Source of the DNA: Actinotignum schaalii
GTDB taxonomy: Bacteria > Actinomycetota > Actinomycetes > Actinomycetales > Actinomycetaceae
DNA: 64,000 nucleotides
NCBI RefSeq assembly: GCF_000724605.1
Contig: NZ_CP008802.1
Span: 434,001-498,000 of the forward strand
Reading direction: 5' to 3'
Below, one piece after another: positions 55,510 through 64,000 of this stretch (the stretch's first letter is position 1; every line of letters starts with the position of its first letter). The notes below the pieces were generated by a model, which did no database searches, was not told the DNA's origin, and saw only the letters and a program-made list of their open reading frames with translations. The position numbers and the translations under genes are program-made.

Positions 55510-57108
55510 ATGAAACTCAATCTCAGCTCGCTCTCCCAAGCGAGTGATTACGAAGCAGCCGGTATTCAAGTTCCGGCTTTTGATGTGGCCGCAACTCAGG
55601 AGCGCGTTCGCACCAACCCGCGCTGGGTGCATATCGGCCCGGGTAATATTTTCCGGATCTTCCTGGCCCGCATTGCGGATGACATGCTGGCGGACGGCAA
55701 GTACTGGCCGATCACCGGCGTGGTGCCGATGAACCCGGCTGAAATGGAAAAGCAGCTCGAAGCTTTTGACCTGCTCACCCTAGGCGTTATTCTTTCCGGT
55801 GATAAGCGCGATACCCGCGTTATTGCCGGCCTGGCCGATGGTCTGGCCACTCGCCGCGAGGGCGATTTTGATCGGCTCGTCTCCATCTTCACCAACCCGG
55901 AGATGACCACGGTTACCCTCACCATTACCGAAAAGGGCTACGTGATCCAGGATTCCCAGGGTGAGCTTTCCGAAGCTACCCGCGCGGATATCGCCTCGGA
56001 TCCCTTCGCTAACCATGAGAACACCATGGCGCTGCTGGCCGGGCTGCTCGCGCATCGCTACCAGGCGGGCGGGGCACCTATTAACTTCATTTCCGCTGAT
56101 AACTTCTCCCACAATGGCGATAAGCTGCGCGATTCGGTGCTGCAGATCGCCCGCGGTTGGGTGGAGCGCGGCGCGCTCAGCCAGGAATTCCTGGACTGGG
56201 CCAGTGATGACTCCAAGGTTGCTTTCCCGATTTCCGTGATCGATAAGATCACCCCGCGCCCCTCGGAAGAAGTATCGGAGTACCTCACCGGGCTCGGCTT
56301 CACCGATATGGGTATTGACCACCTTGGCCGCACCCCGATTGCCGGCTTCGTTAATGCCGAACCCACCGAATACCTCATTATCGAAGATAAGTTCGCGGCC
56401 GAACGCCCGCCTTTCGAGGATTACGGCGTGTACATCACCGATCGCGAAACCTGCGATAAGTTCGAGCGGATGAAGGTCACCACCTGCCTCAACCCGCTCC
56501 ACACCGCACTGGCAGTGTCCGGTACGGTGATGCGCTTCCCGACCATTGATTCGGAAATGCGCGATCCCGATTTGGCGAAGATGGTCAATATCCTCGCCTA
56601 TGATGAAGCGATGCCGGTAGTAACCGATCCGGGGATTATCGATCCGAAGGACTTCGTGCGCGAGGTTCTCGAGGAGCGTTTCCCCAATAGCGCGCTGCCG
56701 GACAATCCGGCCCGTATCGCTATGGATACCTCGCAGAAGATTCCGATCCGTTTCGGTGTCACGCTGCAGGAGTACCAGCGCCGCGGTCTGGATATGGACA
56801 AGCTGCGCGTGATCCCGCTCGTTTTCGCGGTGTGGGCACGGTACCTGCTCGGTATCGCGGACGACGGCGAAGAATTCACGCCGTCTTCCGATCCGCTGCT
56901 GGAAGAACTCCAGGGGCACCTCAAGGGAATTAAGCTCAGTGAGAGCGTTGATGCTCACGCCGCGCTCAAGCCCATCCTGTCCAATGCCAATATTTTCGGC
57001 CTCGATCTGTATACCACTCCGTTGGCGGAGAAGGTCGAAGCCCTGTTCACGAAGCTCATTGCCGGTCCCGGCGCTGTGCGTGCCACTATTCACGAGGAGA
57101 TCAACTAA
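55510..57108 (+). CDS. uxuB: D-mannonate oxidoreductase (fructuronate reductase) UxuB
   Basis: Interconverts D-fructuronate and D-mannonate with NAD(H). It is a member of the long-chain mannitol dehydrogenase family, 532 residues. The N-terminal Rossmann part reads [23 protein letters not shown]; the catalytic helix region contains [12 protein letters not shown], with the Lys, and [11 protein letters not shown] with the NxxH pair of this family. Start choice: ATG 55510 lies 8 nt after AAAGG, while an ATG at 55504 is too close to it. First gene of the operon, coupled to uxuA by TAATG. Confidence 0.93.
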   Translation: MKLNLSSLSQASDYEAAGIQVPAFDVAATQERVRTNPRWVHIGPGNIFRIFLARIADDMLADGKYWPITGVVPMNPAEMEKQLEAFDLLTLGVILSGDKRDTRVIAGLADGLATRREGDFDRLVSIFTNPEMTTVTLTITEKGYVIQDSQGELSEATRADIASDPFANHENTMALLAGLLAHRYQAGGAPINFISADNFSHNGDKLRDSVLQIARGWVERGALSQEFLDWASDDSKVAFPISVIDKITPRPSEEVSEYLTGLGFTDMGIDHLGRTPIAGFVNAEPTEYLIIEDKFAAERPPFEDYGVYITDRETCDKFERMKVTTCLNPLHTALAVSGTVMRFPTIDSEMRDPDLAKMVNILAYDEAMPVVTDPGIIDPKDFVREVLEERFPNSALPDNPARIAMDTSQKIPIRFGVTLQEYQRRGLDMDKLRVIPLVFAVWARYLLGIADDGEEFTPSSDPLLEELQGHLKGIKLSESVDAHAALKPILSNANIFGLDLYTTPLAEKVEALFTKLIAGPGAVRATIHEEIN

Positions 57109-58190
57109 TGAAAATGACATTCCGCTGGTACGGCGAAGGTCACGACCCCATTCCGCTGCAGTACATCAAGCAGATTCCGGGCGTGTCCGGAATTATGGGC
57201 ACCCTGTCCTACAAGGCGGCCGGGGAGAACTGGGAAAAGGACGAAATCAAGGTCCTCATCGACCAGGTTCACGAAGCCGGGCTCGAATGCGAGATCATCG
57301 AATCCGTGAACGTCCACGAGGACATCAAGCTCGGCCTTCCCAGCCGTGACGAATACATCAAGAACTACTGCACCACACTGGAGAACCTCGCGGAATTCGG
57401 CGTCAAGGTAGTTGTCTACAACTTCATGCCCGTTTTCGACTGGCTGCGCACCGAACTCGCCCACGTGAACGAGGATGGCTCCACCTGCCTGTACTACGAT
57501 CACTCCGAAATCGAAGGTATGACCCCGCAGGATATCGTCAATAAGACGGCTGAAGAATCCGGCGGCCTCACGCTGCCCGGTTGGGAACCCGAACGCCTGG
57601 CCAAGCTGGACGAAGTCATGGCGCTCTACCAGAACATGACGGTGGAGAAGCTGCGTGAAAACTGGAAGTACTTCCTGGATGGCATCATCCCCACCTGTGA
57701 AAAGGTCGGCATTAAGATGGCCTGCCATCCGGACGATCCGGCGTGGGATCTCTTCGGTATTCCGCGCGCCTACAAGAGCCTGGATGACATCAAGGAAATC
57801 CTGGCCCTCAACGATTCCCCGATGCACTCCCTGTGCGTGTGCATCGGCTCGCTCGGCTCCAACCCGTCCAATAACGTCGCGGAGATCCTGCGCTACGTGG
57901 GCGAGCGTGGCCGTATTGCTGCTTCCCACCTGCGTAACGTCAAGTACCTGGGGGAGAAGACCTTCAAGGAAGCGGCCCACTGGTCCGCGGACGGCGACCT
58001 CGATATGCAGGCCGCGGTGGAAGCCATTTACGATACCTGCCCCGATATTTACGTGCGTCCCGATCACGGCCGCATGATTTGGGGCGAAGAAGGCCGCCCC
58101 GGCTACCCGCTCTATGACCGGGCACTGGGTACCCAGTACCTCCTCGGGCTGTGGGACGGCATCGACAAGATGAAGAAGGCGGCAAAGTAG
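57108..58190 (+). CDS. uxuA: mannonate dehydratase UxuA
   Basis: Dehydrates D-mannonate to 2-keto-3-deoxygluconate; a metal-dependent TIM-barrel enzyme of 360 residues. Start [25 protein letters not shown] matches the family signature. Metal and catalytic residues are in [41 protein letters not shown] and [13 protein letters not shown]. Translation is coupled at both ends: a 1-base overlap with uxuB and a shared base with the next start. Confidence 0.97.
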   Translation: MKMTFRWYGEGHDPIPLQYIKQIPGVSGIMGTLSYKAAGENWEKDEIKVLIDQVHEAGLECEIIESVNVHEDIKLGLPSRDEYIKNYCTTLENLAEFGVKVVVYNFMPVFDWLRTELAHVNEDGSTCLYYDHSEIEGMTPQDIVNKTAEESGGLTLPGWEPERLAKLDEVMALYQNMTVEKLRENWKYFLDGIIPTCEKVGIKMACHPDDPAWDLFGIPRAYKSLDDIKEILALNDSPMHSLCVCIGSLGSNPSNNVAEILRYVGERGRIAASHLRNVKYLGEKTFKEAAHWSADGDLDMQAAVEAIYDTCPDIYVRPDHGRMIWGEEGRPGYPLYDRALGTQYLLGLWDGIDKMKKAAK

Positions 58191-58837
58191 TGTCTCAGCA
58201 ACTTCCAGACGTTCGTCCGTTCCTGGAAACCCACCCCATTGTTCCCGTTGTGGTGATCGACGACGCCGTGCAGGCGCCCGAGGCCGCCCGCGCCCTGGTG
58301 GCCGGCGGTATCCACTGCGCCGAAGTGACCTTCCGTACCGCTGCCGGCGGGGAAGCCATTAAGGCGATGCGGGATGTTGAGGGCATGACGGTGGGTGCTG
58401 GAACGGTTCTCACCCGGGCCCAGGCGGAAACCGCCGCGGATCTGGGCGCGAAGTTCTTCGTTTCCCCGGGCTGGAGCGCCGGCGTGGCCGATGTGGCCGC
58501 CGACCGCCAGATTCCCTACCTTCCGGGCGTGCAGACCGCCACGGAAATCATGATGGCTCTGGAGTACGGTGCCACCGCGGTGAAGTTCTTCCCCGGTGGG
58601 GAAGCGGGCGGGCTGCCCATGGTCAAGGCCCTGCGCGGTCCCTTCCCGAATACCTACTTCGTGCCTTCGGGCGGGGTGAAGCTCGCGAATATGGCCGAGT
58701 GGCTCTCCGATCCGGCTATCCTGTCCGTTTCGGGTTCGTGGATGATCAAGCGCGATCTGATTTCCTCCGGGAACTTCGCGGAGATCACCCGCCTGTCCCA
58801 AGAAGCATCCGATCTAGCTAAGGAGATTCGCAAGTGA
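58190..58837 (+). CDS. eda: KDPG aldolase
   Basis: Splits 2-keto-3-deoxy-6-phosphogluconate into pyruvate and glyceraldehyde 3-phosphate. A TIM barrel of 215 residues with the catalytic Glu in CAEVTFRTAAG, TVGAGTVLTRAQA, FFVSPGWSAGVADVA, LPGVQTATEIM and the Schiff-base Lys in ATAVKFFPGGEAGGLPMVKAL. The GTG at 58190 overlaps the last base of uxuA; the coding frame is open 13 codons further upstream inside uxuA. Confidence 0.96.
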   Translation: MSQQLPDVRPFLETHPIVPVVVIDDAVQAPEAARALVAGGIHCAEVTFRTAAGGEAIKAMRDVEGMTVGAGTVLTRAQAETAADLGAKFFVSPGWSAGVADVAADRQIPYLPGVQTATEIMMALEYGATAVKFFPGGEAGGLPMVKALRGPFPNTYFVPSGGVKLANMAEWLSDPAILSVSGSWMIKRDLISSGNFAEITRLSQEASDLAKEIRK

Positions 58838-59940
58838 GCGACGCCCTGACGATTAAATCCGCCGAGGAAACCACCTACGATATTGTCTCCCTGGGTGAAG
58901 TGATGCTTCGCCTGGATCCGGGTGCCGGCCGTATCCGCACCACCCGGCAGTTCGCTGCCTCCGAAGGTGGCGGGGAATACAACGTGGCCCGCGGCCTGCG
59001 GCGCGCTTTCCAGAAGCGCGGCGCGATCCTCACCTCCCTGGTGCGTAATGAAGTGGGGCTGCTGCTTGAGGATCTGATCCTCACCGGCGGCCTGGATACC
59101 CGTTTTATTCATTGGGTCGACGACGACGGCATCGGCCAGTCGGCTCGTAACGGCCTCAATTTCACCGAACGCGGTTTCGGGGTGCGCGGGGCGGTCGGGT
59201 GTTCCGACCGGGCCCACACCGCGATTTCGCAGCTCACCCCGGAGGATATCGACCTCGATTACCTCTTTGGCGAGCTCGGGGTGCGCTGGCTGCACACCGG
59301 CGGGATTTACGCGGCCCTCTCTGAGCAGGCTTCGGAAACTGCGCTGGCGGTTATTAAGAAGGCCAAGGAATACGGCACCGTCGTATCCTACGACCTCAAC
59401 TACCGTCCTTCGCTGTGGAATCTGCACGGGGGCAAAGCCCGCGCGCAGGAAGTGAATAAGTCCCTGGCGCCCTTCGTGGATGTCATGATCGGTAACGAAG
59501 AGGACTTCACCGCCTGCCTCGGCCTGGAAATCGAAGGTGCAAATGAGAACCTCGATAACCTCCAGGTGGAATCCTTCCACAAGATGATTGAGAAGGCGGC
59601 GGAAACCTTCCCGAACTTCAAGGCCATCGGTACCACGATGCGCCAGGTGCGTTCGGCAACCATCAATGACTGGGGTGCGGTGGCATGGAAGCGCGATCAG
59701 GGCTTCGTGCAGGCTACCCAGCGCGATGGCCTGGAGATCTTCGACCGCGTGGGCGGCGGCGACTCCTTCGCCTCCGGCCTCATCTTCGGGCTCATGGAAT
59801 ACGGTGATGTCCAGAAGGCAGTGGAACTCGGGGCCGCCCACGGCGCCCTCGCCATGACCACGCCGGGTGATACCACCATGGCCACCCGCGCCGAGGTGGA
59901 GAACCTGGCTCGCGGCGGTTCGGCACGCGTCAAGCGCTAA
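58834..59940 (+). CDS. kdgK: 2-keto-3-deoxygluconate kinase (PfkB family)
   Basis: Phosphorylates KDG to KDPG, the step between uxuA and eda. A 368-residue ribokinase-fold protein: VSLGEVMLRLDPGAGRIR and the first signature EGGGEYNVARGLRRAF at the N-terminus, SYDLNYRPSLW in the middle, and the C-terminal anion hole and catalytic Asp in DRVGGGDSFASGLIFGL. It is longer than the usual 310-340, with extra residues before the C-terminal signature. GTG 58834 overlaps the eda stop by 4 nt. A strong hairpin terminator ends the operon. Confidence 0.93.
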   Translation: MSDALTIKSAEETTYDIVSLGEVMLRLDPGAGRIRTTRQFAASEGGGEYNVARGLRRAFQKRGAILTSLVRNEVGLLLEDLILTGGLDTRFIHWVDDDGIGQSARNGLNFTERGFGVRGAVGCSDRAHTAISQLTPEDIDLDYLFGELGVRWLHTGGIYAALSEQASETALAVIKKAKEYGTVVSYDLNYRPSLWNLHGGKARAQEVNKSLAPFVDVMIGNEEDFTACLGLEIEGANENLDNLQVESFHKMIEKAAETFPNFKAIGTTMRQVRSATINDWGAVAWKRDQGFVQATQRDGLEIFDRVGGGDSFASGLIFGLMEYGDVQKAVELGAAHGALAMTTPGDTTMATRAEVENLARGGSARVKR

Positions 59941-60032
59941 AGCCGCATAACCGCAGCGTGCGCCACGCGCCTAGCGCGACGCTTGCCCTCGGGTGAGCTA
60001 GCGCAGGGCGCACACCGCGCACAGCGCAACTA

Positions 60033-60075
60033 GTGGGGAGCAGATCCGGAAACCCGGATCTGCTCCCCACTTTGC
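60033..60075 (+). terminator. intrinsic terminator after kdgK
   Basis: Perfect 17-bp stem GTGGGGAGCAGATCCGG/CCGGATCTGCTCCCCAC, loop AAAC, then TTTGCC. The rest of 59941-60247 shows no supportable gene. Confidence 0.8.
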
Positions 60076-60247
60076 CTAGCCGCCCCGCTGTTCCGGCGAG
60101 GAAGGTATGTTTTTCCGGGATGTACTTCGCATGTACGACAAGTGCAGTACAGCCCTGAAAATAGATACCGCCTCCCCAGGGCTGGTGCGACTATTGAACG
60201 TCGTGAGCCTTTGCGCTATCCGTGCAGTGTTTACTTACGCTTGGACA

Positions 60248-61633
60248 TTACCCGGCAGTGAACTCCTCGCGGCGGCGGCCGGTGTACTGGATTGCGATGC
60301 GATCCTCCGGGCGGGCATCAACAAGGTAAATAACTGCCAGGAATAGCCATTCCAGCGGTTTCATAGCGATCCATACGACGTCCGCTGCGAGGCGGCTGCG
60401 GATCAACCGCGAGAGTGGAAAGCCGTAGCGGTTATAAAAGCTGCGGATTGCCCGATGCGCTCTCGGGGTCTTTTCTTCCAGAATCTGTTCGAAAGCATTC
60501 GCGATAAGAAGCTGGCGGTTCACGGTAATGCGATGCCCGCCGCGCACTCCGTCCCGGATCGGTTTCACGACCGCCGGATGACCGCCGGCTGCCACGGTGC
60601 ATAAATAGTGCTCGTCGTAGTAGGTATTGGGCGGGGAGATTCGCTGCGAAAGCGTCCAATCGCTTGTTTCCGTGAAGGCTTTGATGGCGGCGTTTGGTTC
60701 CTGGCCGAAGAGCACCAGAATAAGCAGGAAGATTCCCAGCACGGGTATCAGGCCAAGCAGGGCGAGCAGTGGCCAGTTCCTTGCTTGGGAAAGAATCTTT
60801 TCCAGGTAGGCGAGCACACCCGATCCGGTCGCACGGGTGTTTCCGGCGTCTCGGGAATCCTGAGTCGCTTGAATCTCCTGCGCCTCCCGTTCCTCCTCAG
60901 TACCTTGAGCTCCCTGCGGCGCTTGGGCCGCCTGAACCGCTCGGGGTGCTTGGGAATGAAATTCGTGGATTTTCATGATGATCGTTTTCGCGGAGATCAA
61001 CACCACCGCAATGACCGGCAACAACAGGATGAGATTCTCCGGGCCGTCAGGCCGGAATGTCTGAATCGTCCACGCGATAACAATGGCGTTGCCAAGATAG
61101 ATGCACGCAAAGCAGAGAACCGTGAGAAGTGGCGGAATCTCGCTGATCGGCTTGAGCCGCACATAGAGGAAAGCTGCGAAGCAGACAATGCACAGCACCA
61201 GTAGAAATGGCTGAAAACCTGTGCGGATAGGCGTATGCGTCTGGTCATTGACGAGCTGCACCGACCAGTCGGCATAAAAGACCACACTGTATCTCATAGA
61301 GATGAGGGCCAGATGGAAGCTGAGCGCCAGGAAGATAGTCCAGACATCATGCGCTGCTTCCAGAACCGGCAGCGGCTTGCCTCGTATGGCGATGATAAGC
61401 GCGATGACCTGGTAACAGGTGAGGATAATCGGGTACACGGTTACCCAGGGGAGAATAGTGAAGAAAACCAAAAGGAAAATGAATGCCTCGGGGTCCCACA
61501 ATCCATCTAGGTTAAGCTGTCCCGTGTATGCGGTGTACAGCAGATATCCGGGGATTGCAATCGCATAGGCAAGAAAAATCTGCGCGAGGTAGGGGTGCTG
61601 GATCACGAAATTTCGTTTGCGCGCCTCAGGCAT
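60248..61633 (-). CDS. uncharacterised polytopic membrane protein with conserved soluble C-terminus
   Basis: I do not recognise the family with certainty; it may belong to the DUF6688 type. 461 residues: hydrophobic segments near residues 15-35, 50-83, 98-120, 140-160, 168-192, 200-221 and 287-310, and a short one near 424-438. Between 225 and 270 lies a low-complexity Ala/Gln/Glu linker. Residues 335-450 are the best-structured soluble part (NTYYDEHYLCTVAAGGH, GGHRITVNRQLLIANAFEQ, RAIRSFYNRYGFPLSRL). The ATG at 61633 follows GGAGGAGG. Composition is less GC-biased than the neighbours, which could mean transfer. Confidence 0.75.
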   Translation of the reverse strand: MPEARKRNFVIQHPYLAQIFLAYAIAIPGYLLYTAYTGQLNLDGLWDPEAFIFLLVFFTILPWVTVYPIILTCYQVIALIIAIRGKPLPVLEAAHDVWTIFLALSFHLALISMRYSVVFYADWSVQLVNDQTHTPIRTGFQPFLLVLCIVCFAAFLYVRLKPISEIPPLLTVLCFACIYLGNAIVIAWTIQTFRPDGPENLILLLPVIAVVLISAKTIIMKIHEFHSQAPRAVQAAQAPQGAQGTEEEREAQEIQATQDSRDAGNTRATGSGVLAYLEKILSQARNWPLLALLGLIPVLGIFLLILVLFGQEPNAAIKAFTETSDWTLSQRISPPNTYYDEHYLCTVAAGGHPAVVKPIRDGVRGGHRITVNRQLLIANAFEQILEEKTPRAHRAIRSFYNRYGFPLSRLIRSRLAADVVWIAMKPLEWLFLAVIYLVDARPEDRIAIQYTGRRREEFTAG

Positions 61634-61736
61634 GTGGATCCTCCTCCGCGTTCCTCGCTCCCAGCTCTGCCGCGGACCTCGCGACGGCTGGTGATTCACA
61701 TGTGCGGAAGTATACCCGCAGGTTAATCCGGGATGG

Positions 61737-62060
61737 CTAGATCGCGAGCAGACCGATGTAGGTGAGGGTGCCGGCGGCCAGGGAAACGAGCATGCGCCGC
61801 CCGGAAAGCTCGTGGGCCAGGATCGTAACTGCGCTCGCCACTCCCACGCGCAGCACGGATTCCGCAGAAACCGGAAGCACTTCGTTGCGGACCATCGCCA
61901 GCGCCAAAATGACCAGCACCCCCACCGGAAGCCAGGCCGATAAGGCTCGCACCAGGTGCGAGCGGCGCAGCGGATGCAAAATAAGGAAAGGAACCCCGCG
62001 CAGGCACAGCATGAGAGCCAGAGAACCCAGCAGCACAGCAAGGAGATAACCGGTCATCAC
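61737..62060 (-). CDS. azlD: AzlD-family branched-chain amino acid permease subunit
   Basis: A 107-residue protein with four hydrophobic helices typical of AzlD, the small partner of AzlC. YLLAVLLGSLALMLCLRGVPFLIL and LPVGVLVILALAMVRN are family-like. Together they export branched-chain amino acids or analogues. It overlaps the azlC stop by 4 nt. The start may be the ATG at 62057 rather than 62060. Confidence 0.88.
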   Translation of the reverse strand: MMTGYLLAVLLGSLALMLCLRGVPFLILHPLRRSHLVRALSAWLPVGVLVILALAMVRNEVLPVSAESVLRVGVASAVTILAHELSGRRMLVSLAAGTLTYIGLLAI

Positions 62061-62794
62061 AGCTCACCTTCCTCGCCTGATGTGCCGCGTCGGGAAGGAG
62101 CGGCGTCGTCGTTCTTCTTAGAACGAGTGCGCACCACGAAACGCGCCACCAAGAACAGTGCGAAAAGACTCATCGCGACCGGCAGCAGGGCGTTCGGGGC
62201 ACATAGCTGCGCCAGCAAGAACGCGAGGCCCGCGCCGAGCACGCCGGGAATATCGCGGCGCGCGTGGAAGGCGTCGAGGGCGAGGACGATAAAAAGGGCG
62301 ACGAGCGCGAAATTGACGCCGCGAATCTGGCCGGGCAGGAACCCGCCAATCGCCACTCCCAGTAGCCCGCCGCCGACCCAGCACGCCTGGAGCACAGCTT
62401 GGAGGGAGACCAGTCGGCGTTGATTCCAGACGCCGGGATGCGAGGTGGTGATGGCGTAGGTTTCGTCGGTGAGGGAGTAGACGCAATACATGCGGGCGAG
62501 CGGGTGGGTGAGCTGCGCGATGGGGTACGAAAACGCGTAAAAAACGTGACGCACGTTCACGAAAAAGATGGTGAGGAGAATCGTGAGGACCGGTGCGTGC
62601 GCACTAATAAGAGCGACGGCGAGAAGCTCGGCCGAACCGGAATAAATAAAGAAAGATAGCGCGGGAGCGAGCCACCACGGTTGGCCGTACTGGATAACAA
62701 GAAGTCCGAAAGCCATGCCCAGGGGGATCATCCCCAGGCCGGCGCCCGCGGCCATTCGTGCTCCGAAGCGTACATCTGATACGTGGGAAGGCAT
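62057..62794 (-). CDS. azlC: AzlC-family branched-chain amino acid permease subunit
   Basis: Large subunit of the two-part AzlCD exporter, 245 residues. Family features: GMAFGLLVIQYGQPWWLAPALSFFIYSGSAELLAVALI and FFVNVRHVFYAFSYP, then TDETYAI. The ATG at 62794 (MPSHVSDVRFGARMA) lies 7 nt after a CACAAT -10-like hexamer; a start further upstream adds unconserved residues. Coupled to azlD. Divergent from the MhuD-like gene. No regulator is adjacent. Confidence 0.9.
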   Translation of the reverse strand: MPSHVSDVRFGARMAAGAGLGMIPLGMAFGLLVIQYGQPWWLAPALSFFIYSGSAELLAVALISAHAPVLTILLTIFFVNVRHVFYAFSYPIAQLTHPLARMYCVYSLTDETYAITTSHPGVWNQRRLVSLQAVLQACWVGGGLLGVAIGGFLPGQIRGVNFALVALFIVLALDAFHARRDIPGVLGAGLAFLLAQLCAPNALLPVAMSLFALFLVARFVVRTRSKKNDDAAPSRRGTSGEEGEL

Positions 62795-62801
62795 GCGCCC
62801 T

Positions 62802-62807
62802 ATTGTG
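62802..62807 (-). promoter_or_regulatory. -10-like element of azlC
   Basis: CACAAT on the minus strand ends 7 nt before the ATG at 62794. Confidence 0.35.
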
Positions 62808-62911
62808 GCACCGGAGGGGGAGCGGAGGGTGAAGTTTCCACCATGCGGAGCGCGGGGCGCCAAGAGAGTTACTATGGTGCACGTCCCATTGTTCTAGGTG
62901 AAGGAGCCTCC

Positions 62912-63553
62912 ATGACCGTCGTGAAAATCAATACTATTTCTGTTCCGGAAGGTGCTGGCGAGCACTTCGAGGCGCGTTTTGCGGCGCGCGAAGGCGCCGT
63001 GGATCAGCGGCCCGGTTTCCTGTCCTTCCGGCTGCTGCGCCCGCTGGAAGAAGGGGAGCGCTACCTGGTCGTTACCGAATGGGAATCCGACGAGGATTTC
63101 ACCGCGTGGCGTACCGATCCGGCCGCGCATCCGCGCAAAATGGATGCCGCCCGCCAGGCTCCCGATAACGCGCACTTGGGTGCGCAGCTGCTCGAATTTG
63201 AGGTGGTCAACCTTCCCGAAGTCGAGCATGGGCAGACCCCGCAGGCAGGCTTTGTTTCTATTGTGGCGCTATCTTTCCTCCCCGGAATGGAGAAGGTTAT
63301 TGAGCAGCGTTTCGCGGCGCGCAAGGCGGCCGTTGATGCGGCGCCCGGATTCTCCTTCTTCGAGCTGTGGCGCCCGGTAAACGGGGTAGAGGACTACTAC
63401 GTGGTGACCGGCTGGGATGCGCAGGAGTCTTACGACGCCTGGGCCGCGGCCCGAGAACGCGCTCCGCATAACACCGCGGATCAGCCCAAGAACCGGGGCC
63501 TGGATGTGACCCTGCACGGGTACGCGGTGGTGCAGCAGAGCACCAAGCGGTAG
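62912..63553 (+). CDS. double-domain MhuD-like haem-degrading monooxygenase
   Basis: Two tandem antibiotic-biosynthesis-monooxygenase folds in 213 residues. The first (about 1-100) closely resembles mycobacterial MhuD: VVKIN with Asn7, GFLSFRLLRP, FTAW with Trp66, a nearby His73, and LLEFEVV. MhuD degrades haem to mycobilin and iron. The second (about 113-208) keeps Trp177 and His186 but has Val118 where the Asn would be, so it is probably not an active haem oxygenase. MhuD itself is a single domain that dimerises, so this fusion could mimic the dimer. ATG 62912 follows AAGGAG. Confidence 0.85.
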   Translation: MTVVKINTISVPEGAGEHFEARFAAREGAVDQRPGFLSFRLLRPLEEGERYLVVTEWESDEDFTAWRTDPAAHPRKMDAARQAPDNAHLGAQLLEFEVVNLPEVEHGQTPQAGFVSIVALSFLPGMEKVIEQRFAARKAAVDAAPGFSFFELWRPVNGVEDYYVVTGWDAQESYDAWAAARERAPHNTADQPKNRGLDVTLHGYAVVQQSTKR

Positions 63554-63925
63554 GTGCAGAATGCCGGGCTGAGGTGCGGCGTGAGGCGCGGACTGAGGTG
63601 AGGCTACGGAAACGCGAGCCATCCTTGCGGATCCGTTTGTCACGAATCGGTTCGTCACGAATCCGTTGCGAAATCGCGCCAATTTCGCGGCCTGGTTGTG
63701 GAAGATTAGCGGATATGCGGGGAGAAATAAAGACAAAGATTATAAGTTATTCTGATTGAGAAGTGAATGACATTACGTGCCCTGTCGCTTTGATCACTTA
63801 AGGGCGGTGTGGCTAATGTGGTGCCTAGAGAGTGCTGTGCTGCGCCTTCGACGGCTCTGCCACCACGGCTGACACCACCAGGCCGGCACCCATGGCGCTT
63901 TCCGCCAAGTTTTAAGGATCAACTC
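63554..63925. other. intergenic region with AT-rich stretch
   Basis: No gene is supported. It contains a direct repeat CGTCACGAATC (63654) with a near copy at 63638, an AT-rich tract at 63721-63765, and TTGATC (63790) with TAATGT (63814), 18 nt apart, as a possible promoter for the next gene. Confidence 0.5.
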
Positions 63926-64000
63926 ATGACAGAACATACAACTACGCCCGGAGGGGCAACTCCCGAGCGCGATTACCCTGAAGCAGCGACGGCGCATACC
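63926..64000 (+). CDS. start of an unidentified gene (partial)
   Basis: ATG 63926 is preceded by AAGGA and opens a frame of 25 codons to the window edge, beginning MTEHTTTPGGATPERD. The residues are Thr/Ala/Pro-rich and look like a disordered cytoplasmic N-terminus. No domain is visible yet. Confidence 0.6.
   Translation, partial: MTEHTTTPGGATPERDYPEAATAHT

Noticed and set aside
60107-60346. 79-codon plus-strand frame after the kdgK terminator
   Set aside because: No family resemblance or ribosome site, and its end overlaps the membrane protein gene on the other strand.
61634-62041. N-terminal extension of the uncharacterised membrane protein up to 62041
   Set aside because: The extension is Trp/Arg/Cys-rich and antisense-like, overlaps azlD, and a strong ribosome site marks the start at 61633.

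Overview
The window is a gene-dense, GC-rich chromosomal segment from an actinobacterium. The main evidence is a mycothiol ligase gene (mshC), a complete Pup-ligation locus (arc, dop, pup, pafA), whiA, an OpcA-type G6PDH partner and an ANTAR regulator between pyk and polA. Gene order matches the conserved actinobacterial backbone familiar from Mycobacterium, but several expected members are absent: prcBA, trpBA, tal and pgl. That reduction, together with uronate use, suggests a small-genome member of the Actinomycetaceae (Actinomyces/Actinotignum-like); the genus is an inference. No phage, insertion sequence or CRISPR array is visible.

Layout. 1-3600: an acidic protein tail, an aldo/keto reductase, uppP and mshC. 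3600-11600: a RecB-family nuclease, then trmI, arc, dop, pup, pafA and an FKBP lipoprotein; this is a pupylation locus without proteasome genes. 11600-16300: a P-loop kinase, a degenerate trpC-like gene with a repeat tail, lgt, pyk and tRNA-Leu(CAA). 16400-25250: pdtaR, polA, rpsA, coaE, a gluconate-type permease and a sugar-phosphate epimerase. 25250-34700: uvrB, terC behind a manganese-type riboswitch, a bile-acid-symporter-like gene, uvrA and uvrC. 34700-46600: rapZ, yvcK, whiA, then gap, pgk, tpiA, secG, and on the other strand tkt, zwf, opcA. 46800-54200: xerD, parA-like, scpA, scpB, rluB, tyrA, cmk, der. 54300-59940: a divergent IclR regulator and a uxuB-uxuA-eda-kdgK operon that takes fructuronate to pyruvate and glyceraldehyde 3-phosphate, which feeds the gap/pgk/tpiA/pyk set in the same window. 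60200-64000: an uncharacterised membrane protein, azlCD, a fused double MhuD-like haem-degradation protein and the start of another gene.

Genome-level signals. At least 13 transcription-unit-leading genes have a -10 hexamer ending 6-8 nt before the start codon, which points to widespread leaderless transcription. Spacers after stop codons often hold degenerate short tandem repeats. The most unusual items are the catalytically eroded TrpC-like protein with a 21-bp repeat tail, the leftover second copy of the uvrC 3' end, the double MhuD-like protein, the proteasome-free pupylation locus, mutually exclusive hairpins in the gap leader, and inverted repeats likely to serve as operators at the uronate operon and the gluconate permease. 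I did not find a clearly new multi-gene defence or mobile system.
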